Position numbers and translations under genes: made by a program. Under the pieces are notes generated by a model that saw nothing but the letters and a program-made list of their open reading frames with translations, searched no databases and was not told the origin of the DNA. A stretch of 20,708 nt of DNA from Guillardia theta CCMP2712 (Eukaryota > Cryptophyceae > Pyrenomonadales > Geminigeraceae): contig NW_005434508.1 of the NCBI RefSeq assembly GCF_000315625.1, positions 89,653 to 110,360 of the forward strand. The letters are read 5' to 3'. Below are positions 9,334-18,481 of this stretch, one piece after another; position 1 is the stretch's first letter, and each line of letters begins with the position of its first letter.

Positions 9334-9724
9334 GGATATTTATAGCGGGGAGTCGATGAGCCGGATACGTAAAATGGGGCCGGCGATATGACGGGCGGTG
9401 ATGGGGTGAGGAGGGGTGGTGAAAATGGGGGAAGGGGGGTGGGTGGGAAGGGGGCGGTACATGACTACAAGGACACACTGACCGTGATGGGTGAAGATCA
9501 GCAGTGTTGTTCTATGACTGCAGTGCTCCATCACAGTCGACCTGTGATGTCCCTAGCCTCACTCTGACGTGCTGCTCACTCTCTCCATTCTCTATGTGCC
9601 CGCTACTTGTCACTTGATCAGAAAGTAGCAAAGTTTCCATGCTGAAAGAGAACATCTGATGATATTGATATATATCGAACAAGCAGGTGTGGTTGGAGGG
9701 TTGAGAAGAGGGCAAGCAACAGTT
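9334..9724. other. Spacer between the direct duplicates
   Basis: Begins with a G-rich stretch (to ~9465) containing a TATTTATA-like sequence at 9339-9346, then ordinary unique sequence with an AT-rich patch (GATATTGATATATATCGAAC, 9660-9679). No gene seen. Confidence 0.4.
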
Positions 9725-10151
9725 TCAGGAGGTCATTGATCGATTTATTGTTATCAACATGCAACTCGTGTGCCTCAGTATGTAAGCAACTAGAACTGTT
9801 TTATCAGCATCGAAAGCAAGAGTGCGCTGGCCTACCTCCGGTCTATGGATCAGATCCTTCCACGTGACTATCGTGTCTTCCCTGCATGTGGCCTCGTCCT
9901 CCATCGCTTGCGTCTCGCTCTGAGCGCTTGCTTCTGGCCGAAGCACGTCCTGAAGGCCTTTCATCTTTCCAAACGTTCGGTTGCCTTGGTTGACCACTGG
10001 CCAGCTCCAGCCGCCCTGAGGACATGTCAGCTGCCGCAGACAGAGCAAGGAGTAGATGCCGTACCTTGGTGCTGATCGATCGTCTCAAGGACCACGAGCA
10101 GGCCTTGGAGGCTCTGACGAGGACGGGGAGCGCACGGGAAGTAGGAAACAT
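9725..10151 (-). CDS. Small unknown protein, putative mitochondrial presequence, copy 2 (extended C-terminus)
   Basis: Exon 1 10151-10065, 49-bp intron 10064-10016, exon 2 10015-9725; ~125 aa. It is nearly identical to copy 1 up to VGQR (one Ala-to-Thr change, two silent). It then continues ~30 residues (TLAFDADKTVLVAYILRHTS, ending INRSMTS) where copy 1 stops, because the duplication boundary lies inside the coding region. Either this copy is the parent and copy 1 lost its tail, or the GTAGGC after RPE is a splice donor and the true 3' exon lies elsewhere. Function unknown. Confidence 0.5.
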
Positions 10152-10334
10152 GCTAGGAGCTTCGTAGGCGGTAGGTGAGTGTGTGTGTGTGTATCACAGT
10201 GTATGAGGCGTTGGGTGTGTGAAGGGAGGGGGGAGGTACAAGTGAGACTGAGGAGACTGAGGGAGAGGAGGGGAGGGAGGAGGGGAGGGGAGGGGCAGGA
10301 GAGGACGCGGGAGCGGATGCGGGAGGGAGAGGGA
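9823..10334 (+). repeat. Direct duplication, unit 2 (~512 bp)
   Basis: Partner of 8828-9333. Homology begins at TGCGCTGGCC and fades after GATGCGGGAGGGAGAG. Downstream of the unit both copies pass into unrelated G-rich sequence. Confidence 0.92.
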
Positions 10335-10911
10335 GAAGGGTTCTAATAATTCATAGGCGTATCCTCGATACGTAAAACCTTTGGGGGACGGTGGTAGGGG
10401 TGGTCCTGGGGGGAACACAGGGGATACGTCGGTATCAGCGTCGGTATATGATTGGCTATGATAGGAGGGGTGGGGTCATATTGGGAAAGAGGAGGGGTGA
10501 AGGGGGGAGGGTACGTGACCAGCATGTTTAGTCCTGTGTGCATAAAGCCGTTACATTAATGTAACGATACAAATAGCAACCAACCAGCGCGACATGTAGG
10601 TGATGAACGAAGTCTGGACAAGACCTGAGCAGCTGAATGAAGTAGAGAAGATTCATCAGCCCAGTGGGTGTCACAAACTCTCTTTCACAGTCCAGCAGGT
10701 TTCACGGCATCTTTTCCACAGTTCCAGTGCAATCTCTCTGATGGTAATAACATTCGAACTTGGAGAAGAAAGAGTTGAACTCCTAGAAATAGACTGAAAC
10801 GAGCACTTCATATCATCCAACATCCCTTGAATGTGATTCTTCTATAAGATACGAACTGATCAAAATAATGTCAAACAGTCACTGCTGTCATGTCAAGTGA
10901 ACAATAGTAGT

Positions 10912-10945
<34 letters not shown>

Positions 10946-11280
10946 AGAGTATCTCAGTAACGAACATCGCAGTAAACGAGGAACAAGACGATTGCAAGCT
11001 AAGGCTACCAAACGCCCACAGGCCACAAGCGATTGAAGATTGTTTCTTTGTCAAAAAAATTGCATGAGAAAAGTTGATTACTATGTTGTTTGTGATTCCG
11101 CCGTGCAATGACAGGATCGTATTCACACCACAGCCCATTCGTGCATGATGCTGGGCACAAATGTGATGCTAGTCCAATCTCGACCCTCCTGCTGCTCTGC
11201 TGTCACCGAGTTGTCTCGGCAATTCCGACGGTCACGGTGGCTCGATGGGGAGGAGGAGGATGTGAGTATTTTATAAGTCA
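10335..11280. other. Intergenic region, no convincing gene
   Basis: Starts with a G-rich GGGGTGGGG-type module (to ~10512), then ordinary to AT-rich sequence. Open frames here show no domain or coding composition. A hexanucleotide microsatellite lies at 10913-10942. The last part is the 3' flank of the PH-domain gene that ends at 11281. Confidence 0.4.
10913..10942 (+). repeat. GGAGCA hexanucleotide microsatellite (5 units)
   Basis: Five perfect tandem GGAGCA units, outside any supported gene. Confidence 0.85.
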
Positions 11281-13551
11281 TTACAAGAAGGAGGGGACGG
11301 GAATGCTGAGAGAGAAGATTCCGTCCAGGATCCAGTCGGGTTGCTTGTGGTTGGTGACGTCCAGACAGGACCTGAGACAGTCGCACCACCTGCAAAGCCA
11401 CCAGCTCAGAACGCTGCTGGCCGCGTGCACTTGGGGAGAACCTCCTGCGATCCTCTTCGGAGCTGGAGGAGAGCAGGTACGTCAGCCCTTCCCCGTAATT
11501 GGTCTCTAGCACGAAACAGTTCGTCCTGCCAAGAGACATAAGAGACATTAGTTGCACCCAGCCATCCTGCTAGTCCTCATCTTGCCTTCCGTAGGCGTCA
11601 TCGACCACCTTGACCTGCGCCAGCGTCAAGATGATGGCAGTCACAGAAGCGACGCGCTCACGCTAGTTGAGTGATCTAGCGTGATCCGCTCGATGGCGAT
11701 GAGCTTTCTGCTGTCCTGATAGTAGTAGAGGCTCTGCGAGCAGAAGGGTCATGGCGATGGATACAGGGAGTGAGGCGACCTGGTCGACAAGAACAAAGTA
11801 TCTTGGCTTCCAGATGCCACTGGGGCCATCGAGACCAAGAAGGGTGCCTTCGCAAATGGTTTTCAACTGACACCATTTGTCATGCTCATTGCCTCCCTGT
11901 CCCTGGGTCACCTCTAGAGACTCGGGGACCCAAATCTGCTGCGATCGCTGCAAGTTTGATGGGTAGGATGGATCTTCTCGGCTGCTGACAGAGTATACGG
12001 AGGGCAGGCTTTCTTCCTTGTAGTCGCGAAAAACAGCAGCTGACAAGAAGCTAGTCACGAGTCAAGATACACAATCATGAGACTTACGTTCATCCGGGAA
12101 GGAAGTCTTGACGACGATGGGTGCTCGATTTCTGTGCAGGTCTCCTTCATCCTGCGGATATCTAGTCAGCTTGTTTCAACAGCCGAATCAAATCACCTTG
12201 AAGACGAACTGCTCTTGATGTTGAGAATTGAGATGATGATGGTCGTTGTAAAACTGGTTTTGATCATGAGATTGCAAGACTTGAGCAGCCGCAGGGGGTT
12301 GATAGGAAAACAGTTGAGCGTATGGAGCATGGTCAGTGGAGAAGTTAGAAGACGTGTAAGCGGTCTGAACATCGCTCCTGTTCAAGATGTATGCTGGAGT
12401 ACTGTCATAGATCCTGTGATCGGCTTCCAACTGCAAGGGCTGGTCCGCCATCGATGTCTCATTCTGACCATGATGATATGAACATCGAGACAACAAGGCC
12501 GAGGGGACTCACCTCGGATTCAGAAGACTCAGTGATTTCAAGAGATTCAACTTGATCACAGGCGGCGTCTTCGTATGTAGTGTCTCTGAACAAGTCTTTC
12601 TGCACGTGCTCGATTCGAGGCTCGTCAGGGAGTGTGTGAGTTATCATTTGCCTTCCTGATGACGCCATGTTGTCAAGCGATCCATGTTCTTCTCCATTCG
12701 CATGCCGCTGGTTTGAGATTCCAGTGTTGTTGTTTTGAATCCTATCCATGGAAGAGGCTCAGGTTCGGACGATATCGTGTCCTCCCCATGATACTCCGCT
12801 GGTGATTTTTTGGCAACGACTTTTTGAGCAGCAGCCCCAGAGTAGTGGGTCTGAATCTCAGAGTAGTGGGTCTGAATCTCACTGATTCGCATGGGAACGA
12901 GCGATCGTCCGTTCAGCGAGCTCAAGACGTCATCTTCTTTCTTCGCAGATGTGATTACGTTCGCTTTGAGGGGAACAGCCTTCTCTGCCTCAGGAGTTGC
13001 TATCGGGGCAGTGACGGGAGATTGGTTCGGTTTAGCTGCAAGAGAGGTCAGCCTATGGCATTGTTGTTACACGTAAAGGTCATACCGATGGACTTGGACG
13101 GAGCAGACCTTTCATCTTCTCCTGGTGTTGAGCCTGCAACGATGGGCTTCTCGGCTGACTTGGATGGCTCAGCTTCTGACTGGATGAAAGCAGCTCGAGC
13201 CATCTCAAAGCGAGCGTGCGCCTCAGCACGTTGCCGGTCAGCTGCTTCCTTATCATAGATGTTGTCTCGCTCCATCGCTGCGATGTTCTCGAGCGTGTCG
13301 TTGAGCATTCGTTTTGCCTTGTCCAGGCTGTCTGTCGGATTTCTCGGAGTCTTCGGCGTTGGAAACGATGCCTGCGGCGAACATTTCATGGCTAGCTCCT
13401 TATCCAGCATGGCCTTTGCCCGCGAGACCGGCCCATCTTCCGAGCGTTGAGGTGTCCTGTGCTTAGTTGCGGGAAGAGGCGGCTCTTGCTGCACTCCAGG
13501 AGTGTCGAAGATGGAGCTAAGCTTCAGAATCACCTTACCGGAACCTGCCAT
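11281..13551 (-). CDS. Multi-exon protein with disordered N-terminus and C-terminal PH domain
   Basis: Exon 1 13551-13086; intron to 13036; exon 2 from 13035. Later introns are 12512-12464, 12196-12152, 12087-12040, 11779-11734, 11661-11615 and 11585-11526, each 45-60 bp. The last is a GC-AG intron (GGAAG|GCAAGA). The N-terminal ~155 residues are Pro/Lys-rich with a charged helical stretch (DKAKRMLNDTLENIAAMERD, then an Arg/Ala/Glu-rich helix). The middle is Gln/His/Asn-rich and low complexity. The C-terminus splices into a PH domain: ICEGTLLGLDG, GIWKPRYFVLVDQ, SLYYYQDSRKLIAIERITL, VKVVDDAYGR, TNCFVLETNYGEGLTYLL, EEDRRRF. PH domains bind phosphoinositides or proteins; the partner is unknown. 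Two places do not read through. Near 12740-12780 the frame changes with no good intron. At 11433-11436 a run of four G (C on the coding strand) puts the end out of frame; a W/C-rich tail ending in TAA at 11281-11283 lies in the shifted frame. Confidence 0.75.
12839..12880 (-). repeat. 21-bp in-frame tandem duplication (SEIQTHY twice)
   Basis: Two exact 21-bp units inside the low-complexity part of the PH-domain gene, adding seven residues without breaking the frame. It looks like recent replication slippage. Confidence 0.9.
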
Positions 13552-13695
13552 GTTGAGTTAATCATCCCAAGAGGTAAGCTTCATCAGCATGATACATCAA
13601 TCCATAAAAGTAGGAGAAGCCTAAAACAGACATATACCGAGCTGAGCTCGGCCTTGGAGAAGAGCAGCAGCATTAAGGCACTGGCGAATGGATGG

Positions 13696-13735
<40 letters not shown>

Positions 13736-13980
13736 TTGCACAATAAGCATTGCAGCAGCAGCGTTGCACAAAAAGCACAGCAGCCGCGACAAGAGCAGAA
13801 AAAGCAAGGGAGAGCAGCGGGATCGGCGGGAGCACGAGCACGAGCAGCAAGAAGAGAAGAAGAAGAAGAAGAAGAAAGTAAGGAGGAGCAGAGGCAGGAG
13901 GAGCCTCGGAGCAGGAGGAGGAGCAGGAGGTTCATCGCTCACTTCGCTTGTCAGCGTCTTCCGGCATGGTCCACGGCGTT
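13552..13980. repeat. CAG and GAA microsatellite region upstream of the PH-domain gene
   Basis: A perfect (CAG)12 tract lies at 13698-13733. Next to it is a 28-bp tandem duplication built on GCAGCAGCAGCGTTGCACAA, and a (GAA)n tract lies near 13851-13877. All sit within ~330 bp upstream of the minus-strand start codon at 13551. Frames through it give only poly-Gln/Ala/Glu or poly-Leu products and are not supported as genes. Confidence 0.75.
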
Positions 13981-14440
13981 TGACTCAGTGGGCCCAACGA
14001 GGACCCTACCTCCCCCCAGGAGTTTTTGACCCTAATGACCCGTCCATTTGACGACCTTCAACCAATCATATCCGACCACCCGTCCCAGTGCAACACAAAC
14101 GACTCGTATGGTACCCCACCCTATGAAAGCTTGGACAAATCGGAAAAGTCCGAGTGAACAAGGTGGGGGTGGGGTGTCACTGCCGACGGATGGAGGGTAC
14201 TGCAATGTAAGGATGGTACAAAAGTACGGAGTAAATGGACGGGTGCTTGTTTAGCTTCCAGGGTAGGGTACTGCCGCCGGGCTGCCGGGCCGCCGCCGAC
14301 TCAGCGGCCGGGCCGGGCCAGCTGAGATCTCGGGGCCCCCGGGGATCAAGTTCACGAAGTCACTAGTAGACTCCCGATGACGGCAGAGAGCAGCACTGAG
14401 GGCATTGACTCAGCGCGGACTAGGCTAGTCCGGAGGCTTC
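13981..14440. other. C-to-G switching module and GC-rich block
   Basis: Begins with CCC-rich motifs (CCCTACC, CCCGTCC, CCCCACCC) and changes near 14160 to GGGTGGGG, GGGTAGGG motifs. It ends in a GGCCGGGCC-rich block (14270-14345) like the one at 1830-1885. No gene seen. The C/G switch gives it imperfect dyad character. Confidence 0.4.
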
Positions 14441-15513
14441 CCTTAGCCTTTAGAAGGATTAGCATGTTCAGCTAGTAGAAGGTCTGTTCTCTCCTCATGC
14501 TGTATTGTATGCTACGCTGATCTAGCATCGCTAGTAACACAATGATCACTGTAGATGTCTCACCTCATTTATTTGAGGGATGGAGTGTTAATCTTTCATG
14601 GCTCGTTGGGACGAGAACGAGCGACGTTTGTGAACATGAAGATGCTAGGGAATAAGCTTTAGAGATGGTTTACGATCACAGTTGTCATGGAGGAAAGGCG
14701 AAGACCATTTTAAGGGTAGGTATCCTTTCGTACCGCAACTCTTCTGAGGAATGTCTTCCAGCGAAAAAGTTTCAAACAGCGATCAGTTCAGTCCCGCACA
14801 GTCACTCGAATTTAATTTCATTAATTCTATCTCCTGACATTGCGAAGTTCATCGAGATGTCTCTCGGATCATGAGCGCTTGGGAGCGTGATGATGGGAGC
14901 AGTCAACTAGCTTATGGTACGTTTTGTCGGTTTTCATGATCTGTCCTGTAAATCCCTGACAGTTTCATTGCCGCATACGGCACAATGAAAATAAAAGTAT
15001 TCCTTGTTTTCATGAATGCCTGGCCTGTTCGGATTGAATCATACACGATGCAATGGAATACATCAAAAGCCCTTAGATCAAACTTTCTTGATCATCTTTG
15101 TATACGGAACCGTGAAAAATGGATAGATCATTGAACAAAGTGAAAAGTGAATAGATCATTGAACAAAGTCAATTCTGTTGGAGCATCGCTCCTATTTATG
15201 ATTTGTTGGAGGTGTTCATTCAGTAATGCTATGAGCGATATTTCTGTCTAGACCAATGTTTCCATGTCGTGACTCGCTTCGATGGCTTCAGTGTTAGAAG
15301 CTCTCTCCAACACACACTAAATCACGCACTGTTCTCAATGCCATGAATGTAGTGTTGTTCTAGTCGACCAACTACCCAAAGGAGAGTACATCTTCCATCA
15401 GAGCGACTCGTGACACTCGGTCGCTCTGGACAACCACCAAGTATATTCAAGATACACTCAGATCATCAAATTTGGTTGGAAGGGTGTCTTCATTACCTAT
15501 GAGTTTCAGTACA
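14441..15513. other. AT-richer gene-free stretch
   Basis: About 1.07 kb with no supportable gene on either strand; the longest frame has no coding character. The only structured sequence is the 28-bp tandem repeat at 15112-15167. Confidence 0.45.
15112..15167 (+). repeat. 28-bp tandem repeat, two units
   Basis: Two adjacent units of the form GTGAAAA..G.ATAGATCATTGAACAAA, differing at two or three positions. Confidence 0.8.
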
Positions 15514-15822
15514 TCAAAGACTACCAGCGGAAGAGCCCGAGCCGAACATGTCATCAAGGCCGAAATCAAGCGCTACAGACCCCCTCTCTACATCCAGAAG
15601 TTGATCTTGTGCATTCTGCTGGCGATCTAATGGGTCGGAGGCTCCAACGGTTGTGATGTGCCCAATGCCTGCTGGCTTGATTCTGCGATGCAAGCGCGTC
15701 ATGGCAACATGCAGTCGGGGGTCATGGGCGAGCTTAGCACGACGCAAGACTTGACATCGGGTCTTGATGCTTCCCGGTCTCTTGTTTCTGTCTCTACCGC
15801 AGTTATCATCTCGTGCTCTACC
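15514..15822 (-). CDS. Possible terminal exon of an unknown gene (low confidence)
   Basis: Minus-strand frame open from a TGA at 15825-15823 to a stop at 15514, ~100 codons without ATG at its start. It therefore needs an upstream exon or is chance. It reads as a basic region (LRRAKLAHDPRLHVAMTRL, HRRIKPAGIG) ending in an acidic, Gly/Ser-rich tail (ALDFGLDDMFGSGSSAGSL). The upstream side is cut 50-60 bp away by the start of the inverted duplication at 15879, so it may be the remnant of a gene broken by that event. No family recognised. Confidence 0.25.
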   Translation of the reverse strand, partial: GRARDDNCGRDRNKRPGSIKTRCQVLRRAKLAHDPRLHVAMTRLHRRIKPAGIGHITTVGASDPLDRQQNAQDQLLDVERGSVALDFGLDDMFGSGSSAGSL

Positions 15823-15886
15823 TCAACAGCACGCAAAGGCTCGTGGAATGGGAGCTCGCGGACGCTAGAGCGCAGAGGTCGACAAG

Positions 15887-15892
15887 TTTATT
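15887..15892 (-). terminator. AATAAA polyadenylation-signal-like site of left secreted-protein gene
   Basis: AATAAA on the minus strand about 60 bp after the stop codon at 15953, kept in the inverted copy at 18476-18481. Confidence 0.45.
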
Positions 15893-15952
15893 GTCAGATG
15901 CAATGCAGACTGCAAGGAGCATTGCGTGTTGAGATCAGCGAGAGTCTTCGCA

Positions 15953-16786
15953 TCAGATCTTTGACGCCGTCAAGCTCGCAACGACGGCAAGAAGGACTGT
16001 GGCAAAGGACGTGGGTGCCGAGCCCATAGCTGCTGAGCTTACTTTGGACACAGGTGTTGTTGCAACCGCTGCTGTCGTGCTCGAGGGACAGCTGGTGTCC
16101 GCACAACTGCCGTCGGCCTTGGACGATGCGATCATAGTATCGAGAGCAGCGCTAGAAAACTCGCAGACGTTGGAGTAGGCGGTCCTCATTGAGCTGCAGC
16201 ATTGCGCTACCTTAGGCTCAGTCGTCGTCGAGGGGCATTGAGAATCAGAAGTGCATCCCACCATCCCTGAGAATGTGAAAGAGGCAAGCGCGCAGTATGT
16301 CGCGCAGTCGGATCCCTTTGCCTTCTGCAATCATGAAACCAGTCACTATGCTACAAGCACGCTACTCTCTGACTTACATTGGTAGTGCACAATGCGTCAA
16401 TGGATGTCTTGCATGCTGTAGCGTTGAACGTGGCTAATTGCAGAGTATTATTTAATGATGCAAGGCCTGCATCAGCCACGGTTTGCGACGCACAGCTCCC
16501 AAACTTCAAGATCAAGTCAGGACATCCCCCTATGACAAGCGTCAGCTCAAGTATCTCTCAATCACCCTTGACAGGCATGAGGGAGGTGGATACGCCGCGA
16601 CGGGAAGAACGAGGAGGAAGATGTGAGACAGGAGGAGGAGGAGGTGGTGGTGGTGGTGGTGGCTAAAGAGGAGGAGAGAGGAGAGAGATGGCTACCAGCA
16701 GCAGCTTTCTTCTCTGCTTTGTAGCATGTGCCAGCAAGAGCAGCTGCTACGAGCGTGAGGGATAGAAAGGCTCTCAGGGACAGCAT
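15953..16786 (-). CDS. Secreted cysteine-rich protein, probably GPI-anchored, left (intact) copy
   Basis: Exon 1 16786-16696 (91 nt), intron 1 16695-16530 (166 bp, phase 1), exon 2 16529-16378 (152 nt), intron 2 16377-16325 (53 bp, GTAAGT...TTGCAG, phase 0), exon 3 16324-15953; 204 aa. The N-terminus is a clear signal peptide (MLSLRAFLSLTLVAAALAG). The mature protein is Cys-rich: GCPDLILKFGSC, TACKTSIDALC, DCATYC, VGC, SQC, QCCSS, NVC, GSC, TSC. It also has N-glycosylation sequons (NNT, NAT). It ends with a Ser/Ala-rich linker and a hydrophobic tail (FATVLLAVVASL) lacking a cytoplasmic extension, the layout of a GPI-anchor signal. It is therefore expected at the cell surface. Family not recognised. 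It is transcribed away from its inverted twin; the inter-arm region should contain both promoters. Confidence 0.82.
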
Positions 16787-16952
16787 GGCGAGTATCGCAG
16801 TTGTAGCGTTGCCTCTTCTTTGTTTTCTTTATTACCCCTTGGGAACTTTTGAGGGAAGTTAACATGGTCTGAATCACCCTCTGAAATTTGAAGCATCAAT
16901 AGGGCATGTTTGTAAGATTTGAAATGTTGCTGAAGTTGAACGAGGCTACTAT

Positions 16953-17094
16953 CAGTCAGTACTGACAAATGATACTACCACTAACTGATGAGCAAAACAA
17001 GAGAATTCTTTATATATTGATATTAAAGTAAGTAACTGGTACAAATATGTTTACCATATATATCACTAATTTACTCATTTGTCAGTACTGACTG
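16953..17094. mobile_element. 142-bp MITE-like element with perfect 20-bp terminal inverted repeats
   Basis: The ends are CAGTCAGTACTGACAAATGA (16953-16972) and its exact reverse complement (17075-17094). The interior is AT-rich and non-coding. Each TIR contains its own perfect 12-bp palindrome, GTCAGTACTGAC. No clear target-site duplication is visible (flanks CTACTAT and TGGGTAC). It sits exactly at the inner end of the left inverted-repeat arm. It may be a non-autonomous DNA transposon or a fold-back structure left by the rearrangement. Confidence 0.65.
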
Positions 17095-17518
17095 TGGGTA
17101 CAAATTAGTACCAGAGTTTTGAACCTGAAGCATTTCAACGAGCCCTGAAAGATCCAGTCCTTGTTTAATATTGAAATTTCATCGGAAGATTTCAGATACT
17201 AATTTCGTGCGAGCTCGAATCTGATAGTAGCCTCGTTCAACTTCAGCAACATTTCAAATTCATTCCGTATTTTGAAACAGGTTTCGGAAAGGGATATTGA
17301 TATTGAAATTTCAACGGAAGATTTCAGATACTAATTTCGTGCGAGCTCGAATCTGATAGTAGCCTCGTTCAACTTCAGCAACATTTCAAATCTTACAAAC
17401 ATGCCCTATAGATGCTTCAAATTTCTGAGGGTAATTCAGACCATGTTAACTTCCCTCAAAAGTTTCCAAGGGGTAATAAAGAAGTCAAGAAGAGAACGCT
17501 TCAACTGCGATACTCGCC

Positions 17519-17545
17519 ATGCTGTCCCTGAGACCCGGCCTTTCT
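17519..17545 (+). pseudogene. Truncated duplicate of the secreted-protein gene start
   Basis: Preceded by a good copy of the left gene's promoter region (17353-17518), ATG CTG TCC CTG AGA matches the gene's first codons. A small insertion (ending in a CCCGG-type change) and a break after TCTATCCCTCA follow. The frame ends after about 15 codons in unrelated repeat sequence. Confidence 0.7.
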
Positions 17546-17684
17546 ATCCCTCATTCCGTATTTTGAAACAGGTTTCGGAAAGGGATGTTGATATTGAAAT
17601 TTCAACGGAAGATTTCAGATACCAATTTCGTGCACGCTCCGAGTCGAATCTGATAGTAGCCTCGTTCAAATCTTACAAACATGC

Positions 17685-17690
17685 TATAAA
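17685..17690 (+). promoter_or_regulatory. TATAAA box candidate of right secreted-protein gene
   Basis: TATAAA 33 bp before the start codon at 17723. In the left copy and in the truncated copy the equivalent position reads GGTAATAAAG. The deletion that shortened this promoter therefore created a cleaner TATA. Use as a TATA box is inferred. Confidence 0.35.
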
Positions 17691-17722
17691 GAAGAGGCAA
17701 CGCGTCAACTGCGATACTCGCC

Positions 17723-18415
17723 ATGCTGTCCCTGAGAGCCTTTCTATCCCTCACGCTCGTAGCAGCTGCTCTTGCTGGCACATGCTACAAAGCAGAGAAG
17801 AAAGCTGCTGCTGGTAGCCATCTCTCTCCTCTCTCCTCCTCTTTAGCCACCATCTCATCCTCCTCTTCCTCCTCCTGTCTCACATCTTCCTTGCGCGTCG
17901 CAAGCCGTGGCTGATGCAGGCCTTGCATCATTAAACAAGACTCTGCAATCAGCCACGTTCAACGCTACAGCATGCAAGACATCCATTGACGCATTGTGCA
18001 CTACCAATGTAAGTCAGAGAGTAGCGTGCTTGTAGCATAGTGACTGGTTTCATGATTGCAGGAGGCAAAGGGATCCGACTGCGCGACATACTGCGCGCTT
18101 GCCTCTTTCACATTCTCAGGGATGGTGGGATGCACTTCTGATTCTCAATGCCCCTCGACGACGACTGAGCCTAAGGTAGCGCTATGCTGCAGCTCAATGA
18201 GGACCGCCTACTCCAACGTCTGCGAGTTTTCTAGCGCTGCTCTCGATACTATGATCGCATCGTCCAAGGCCGACGGAGGTTGTGCGGACACGACAGCAGC
18301 GGTTGCTACAACACCTGTGTCCAAAGTAAGCTCAGCAGCTATGGGCTCGGCACCCACGTCCTTTGCCACAGTCCTTCTTGCCGTCGTTGCGAGCTTGACG
18401 GCGTCAAAGATCTGA
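17723..18415 (+). CDS. Secreted cysteine-rich protein, probably GPI-anchored, right (rearranged) copy
   Basis: Exon 1 17723-17813 encodes the same signal peptide and AEKKAAA as the left copy. Intron 2 is 18009-18061 (53 bp) and exon 3 18062-18415. A deletion has removed the left copy's intron-1 acceptor and the first part of exon 2 (GCPDLILKFGSC). Two remaining AGs restore the phase: 17919 (GATGCAG, exon 2 17920-18008, product 177 aa) or 17904 (CGCAAG, exon 2 17905-18008, product 182 aa). Exon 3 also lacks an in-frame 18 bp covering the TSC cysteine motif. It therefore loses three cysteines relative to the left copy, but signal peptide, core DCATYC/CCSS region and GPI-like tail remain. It may be functional and diversified, or decaying with mis-splicing. 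Confidence 0.7.
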
Positions 18416-18475
18416 TGCGAAGACTCTCGCTGATCTCAACACGCAATGCTCCTTGCAGTCTGCATTGCATCTGAC

Positions 18476-18481
18476 AATAAA
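18476..18481 (+). terminator. AATAAA polyadenylation-signal-like site of right secreted-protein gene
   Basis: AATAAA 61 bp after the stop codon, eight bases before the end of the inverted-repeat homology at 18489; matched in the left arm. Confidence 0.45.

Larger units (their letters stand above)
15879..16952 (-). repeat. Left arm of inner inverted duplication
   Basis: The reverse complement of this segment matches the right side of the cluster. Gene body and 3' end (15879-16800) match 17700-18489. The promoter part (to 16952) matches 17353-17545. Homology ends at CTTGTCGA on the outer side and exactly at the 142-bp TIR element on the inner side. Confidence 0.9.
17095..17722 (+). repeat. Stack of duplicated promoter fragments between the two secreted-protein genes
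   Basis: Three direct copies of a ~80-92 bp block starting ATATTGAAATTTC.ACGGAAG lie at 17168-17259, 17300-17391 and 17591-17671. Copy 3 lacks CTTCAGCAACATTT and carries a few changes in the GAGCTCGAATC part. A second block, ATTCCGTATTTTGAAACAGG and the following bases, lies at ~17261-17295 and ~17553-17587. The alternation suggests repeated unequal exchange or template switching upstream of the right gene. Confidence 0.85.

Noticed and set aside
13584-14051. Poly-Leu/poly-Gln/poly-Ala frames over the CAG and GAA tracts
   Set aside because: Microsatellite artefacts with no flanking coding sequence.
17401-17817. 138-codon plus-strand frame over the promoter repeat stack
   Set aside because: Reads through duplicated promoter pieces and crosses the secreted-protein start in another frame; merely stop-free repeat DNA.
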